Shown: positions 61,701 to 64,000 of the stretch, in pieces
How the letters are laid out: every line of letters begins with the position of its first letter
Position numbering within the stretch: position 1 is the stretch's first letter
Assembly (NCBI GenBank): GCA_013397455.1
Contig: VYZB01000194.1
Coordinates: 802,646 to 866,645, forward strand
Reading direction: 5' to 3'
Length of the DNA: 64,000 bases
Source: Crotophaga sulcirostris
Taxonomy: Eukaryota; Chordata; Aves; Cuculiformes; Crotophagidae
Notes under the pieces: generated by a model
Databases searched by the model: none
What the model was told of the DNA's origin: nothing
The model's input: the letters and a program-made list of their open reading frames with translations, nothing else
Position numbers and translations under genes: made by a program

Positions 61701-63922
61701 AGTTATGGGTCTTCTTTGTAACCTCTGCTGTCTTCTGGCTTGTCTTTAACAATTGTATCCTTGGCCAGCTCGAGCTGCATTCTCTCCGTCAGTGTCGATT
61801 CTCTGCTGCATCTTGCATGTAGCGTTTGTAAATATTCTCACTCATGTAAATAGCTTCATCAGTGTTGATTTATTAGTTTTAGTGGGATTATAAGTATTCC
61901 CCCCAGTTGATGTTCCCCATTAATACAATAAGGCAGGAAAAAAATCTGTTTATGCTGTGCTGCCCAGCGAGATATTGTCTTCTAAACCCCTGGCAGAGCA
62001 TTGAGAGTCATCCATCTAAGCAACTGCAAGAGGGCAGTAGGGGGTTGAAGTTGGACAGAAGAGATCTGACCTACAAGCTGCTTTGATCTCTGTCAGATTT
62101 CTCTTTTCAACTTCTGAGACCAAGGAGAGCATGATTTATTTTGTATGCTAACTTTAACAGTGGGAAAGCTGTTATAAGTTTTGTTTTTACTTAGCTGCTT
62201 GACCAACATCAAACTGCTGTAATAATTCTCTTGTCCTAGGAATGGGTGTTTTCAGCTTTATAGCTAATTTTATAGCTTAAAAAAATTCCAAGCTCATGAT
62301 GTAAATTTAAATACATTCAAAAGTATATCAAAGGAACCATCTGTCTGTCAAGCTTTCTTTAGGAAGCAATCAAGATACTTTCCTTGCATAAAAGACTCAT
62401 TCATACCTTGGTTGAACCTAGCCATGAATATTGTTCAGTTTGTTTGAACTGCACACCTTTTGTCTGCTCTCAGTATTTTGGTTAATTTTCTGATGCCAGA
62501 TTCTGTCCATCCAGAGCAGCAGCAGGATGTGCAAAGCAACATCTGAGCAGTCCCAGAAGTTTTGTCCATCTTTGCTGTTTCTTATTTCCTGACGGAGCAA
62601 CCTGCAACTAGCACATTTCCCCCACATTTCCAAATCTTTCACTGCCTCTTGCCAGTATGGAAACCATCAACCTCCAAGTGCTCACTCTGACCATTCTTGC
62701 GTTTTTCAGGGAGCAATAACCCTAGGAGGGGAAAAAGCAAAGAAAAAATGAGAATACAGTATTACACACTGAAATTTTAATGAGCTAGAGACAAAATATT
62801 TGGATTTTTTTATGCTTTAAGATGAGCAAGAAGTGCAAATGAAACGAAACACATTTAGTATTGTGAAAACCTGTGTTGTTAAGTTTTTCTGTAAGAATGC
62901 CAAGGGAGAAGATAGATTTTGTCAGACCTGCATGTAATGTCCTTGAGAAAAGGTTATGTGAAAATGCCTTGCAATAAATAGCTGTTTTCTTAGCACATTC
63001 TTCCACTTTTCGTGGGATCCTAAATGTTAGCATATTGGAAAACCAAACCTGTCAACACTGACACATAGCTAATTTTGTAGGTTTGCAGCCTGTGAGGCCT
63101 TGGGAAGTTTGATCATCTAGTCTGAACAGTTGCCAGTGCAGTCAAAATTCATTTTCTGAGTTAGAATTTAAATATTAAGGGAAAAGACCTAATCCTGAGT
63201 TAAAATGGTGAACTGGAGATTCTGTTATGATTTGTAATGTAGTTGTGTACTGTGTGAGCAGACTTTAAACAGCTGCTTATGCTGCATAGAAATTATGTAA
63301 GTTTTGTTAGGTACTTATCTTCTACCCTTCTGTTTGAGAAGTAAAGGAAATTGAAATTCTTCAGCTTCTCGTAAAGCGTGCTTTATTGTTTTCTGGTTCC
63401 TTTTTCCAGTTATCTTTAAACTATCAACTTTCATCTTGAAGCATTGACATCAAATTTGAATGTAATTGTAGATTGCTTGTGGTGGGTAATTGAAGTCCTC
63501 TGGATTTCTCTGTTAATCCAATCAGGAAAGCACTTGTCCTCTTGACCCAGGAACTGTGTTCAGCTTTTTACCTACTGTGATTCCTAAGTTATATTTGGAG
63601 TTGCAGCGTCCTAACATGATGTCCCGTTGTGTAAATATTTACTGTGTTCTCAGATTGCTTGAGTTTGGGCTAACAAAAAATACAGGCTGTAGCAGTGGTC
63701 TCTGTTGCAGCAGGAAAACACTCCGTGGTTTCGTGCAATCCCAGATGAGGCAATCCTACATGATCATGTTTTCTCTGTGATGTTATGAGCTGTCATTCAG
63801 TTTTTTATCTATTCAGTGTCTGTCATAGTATTTTATAGCCTTCTAGATTCTTTATTTGAAATTTTTCTTGTGTTATGTTAGGTGTTTTACAAAAGTCTAA
63901 CTACATTGAATTGATATTACTT
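55708..63922. other. Intergenic, no gene seen
   Basis: About 8.2 kb without a recognisable CR1. The block 56674-57489 is open in overlapping minus-strand frames of 129, 138 and 87 codons with no similarity I recognise. The rest is AT-rich with poly-A/T runs and a TG-rich tract near 61.6 kb. Confidence 0.6.
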
Positions 63923-64000
63923 TGTGATGGGTTGACCTTGACTGGTTTTGAGGTGCCCACCGCACCAGTTTGTCATTCCCTCTCCATCAACCAAGACAAG
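63923..64000 (+). mobile_element. 5' edge of an avian endogenous-retrovirus LTR (cut by window end)
   Basis: TGTGATGGGTTGACCTTG followed by GAGGTGCCCACC resembles the start of a common avian ERV long terminal repeat, including the terminal TG. Only the first 78 bases are inside the window, so whether this is a solo LTR or part of a provirus cannot be told. The orientation is inferred from the LTR 5' end. Old element; no coding sequence visible. Confidence 0.7.

Noticed and set aside
38851..63922. Neighbouring genes expected in mammals (FAM170A, PRR16)
   Set aside because: No exon of either can be recognised. PRR16 is expected far beyond this window.

Overview
This is vertebrate nuclear DNA, almost certainly from a bird. 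It is AT-rich with large introns. Nearly every recognisable interspersed repeat is a CR1 non-LTR retrotransposon, mostly 5'-truncated and ending in short 8-bp tandem tails. The right edge opens like a common avian endogenous-retrovirus LTR. There is no prokaryotic organisation: no operons, ribosome binding sites or CRISPR. The order of bird cannot be fixed; the abundant CR1 copies with an ATACTGTG tail unit would fit a CR1-rich neoavian lineage, but that is a guess.

Left half (1-36950): the 3' part of one plus-strand gene, HSD17B4, the peroxisomal D-bifunctional (multifunctional type 2) protein. Nine coding exons join in phase into 293 codons. They hold the C-terminal half of the 2-enoyl-CoA hydratase 2 domain, with the hydratase-2/MaoC signature [14 protein letters not shown], then a complete SCP2-like domain, and end in the peroxisomal signal AKL. 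All introns are GT-AG. The promoter, the N-terminal dehydrogenase domain and the start of the hydratase domain lie upstream of the window. The stop codon is at 36669-36671 and an AATAAA signal at 36924. Introns carry CR1 copies at 3178-3712 (antisense), 12325-12446 (sense), 17267-18364 (sense, interrupted by a 670-base run of N) and 34893-35092 (antisense).

Right half (36950-64000): intergenic DNA with no gene I can support. It holds a CR1 tail touching the HSD17B4 poly(A) site, a young CR1 with an open 176-codon 3' reading frame (37771-38407), an older CR1 piece from upstream of the RT domain placed directly after it (38407-38850), further CR1 copies at 49348-49923 (minus), 51023-51386 (plus) and 54115-55707 (plus, the longest), and the first 78 bases of an ERV LTR at 63923-64000. 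In mammals the DNA beyond HSD17B4 is gene-poor, and some stretches here (about 43.3-44.8 kb and 47.3-47.5 kb) read like conserved non-coding DNA, but that needs alignment.

I found no previously undescribed biological system. The observations most worth checking are the paired in-frame deletions in the young CR1, the assembly gap inside a CR1, the CR1 fragment out of normal order, the CR1 tail at the poly(A) site, and two minus-strand regions with unexplained coding-like blocks.
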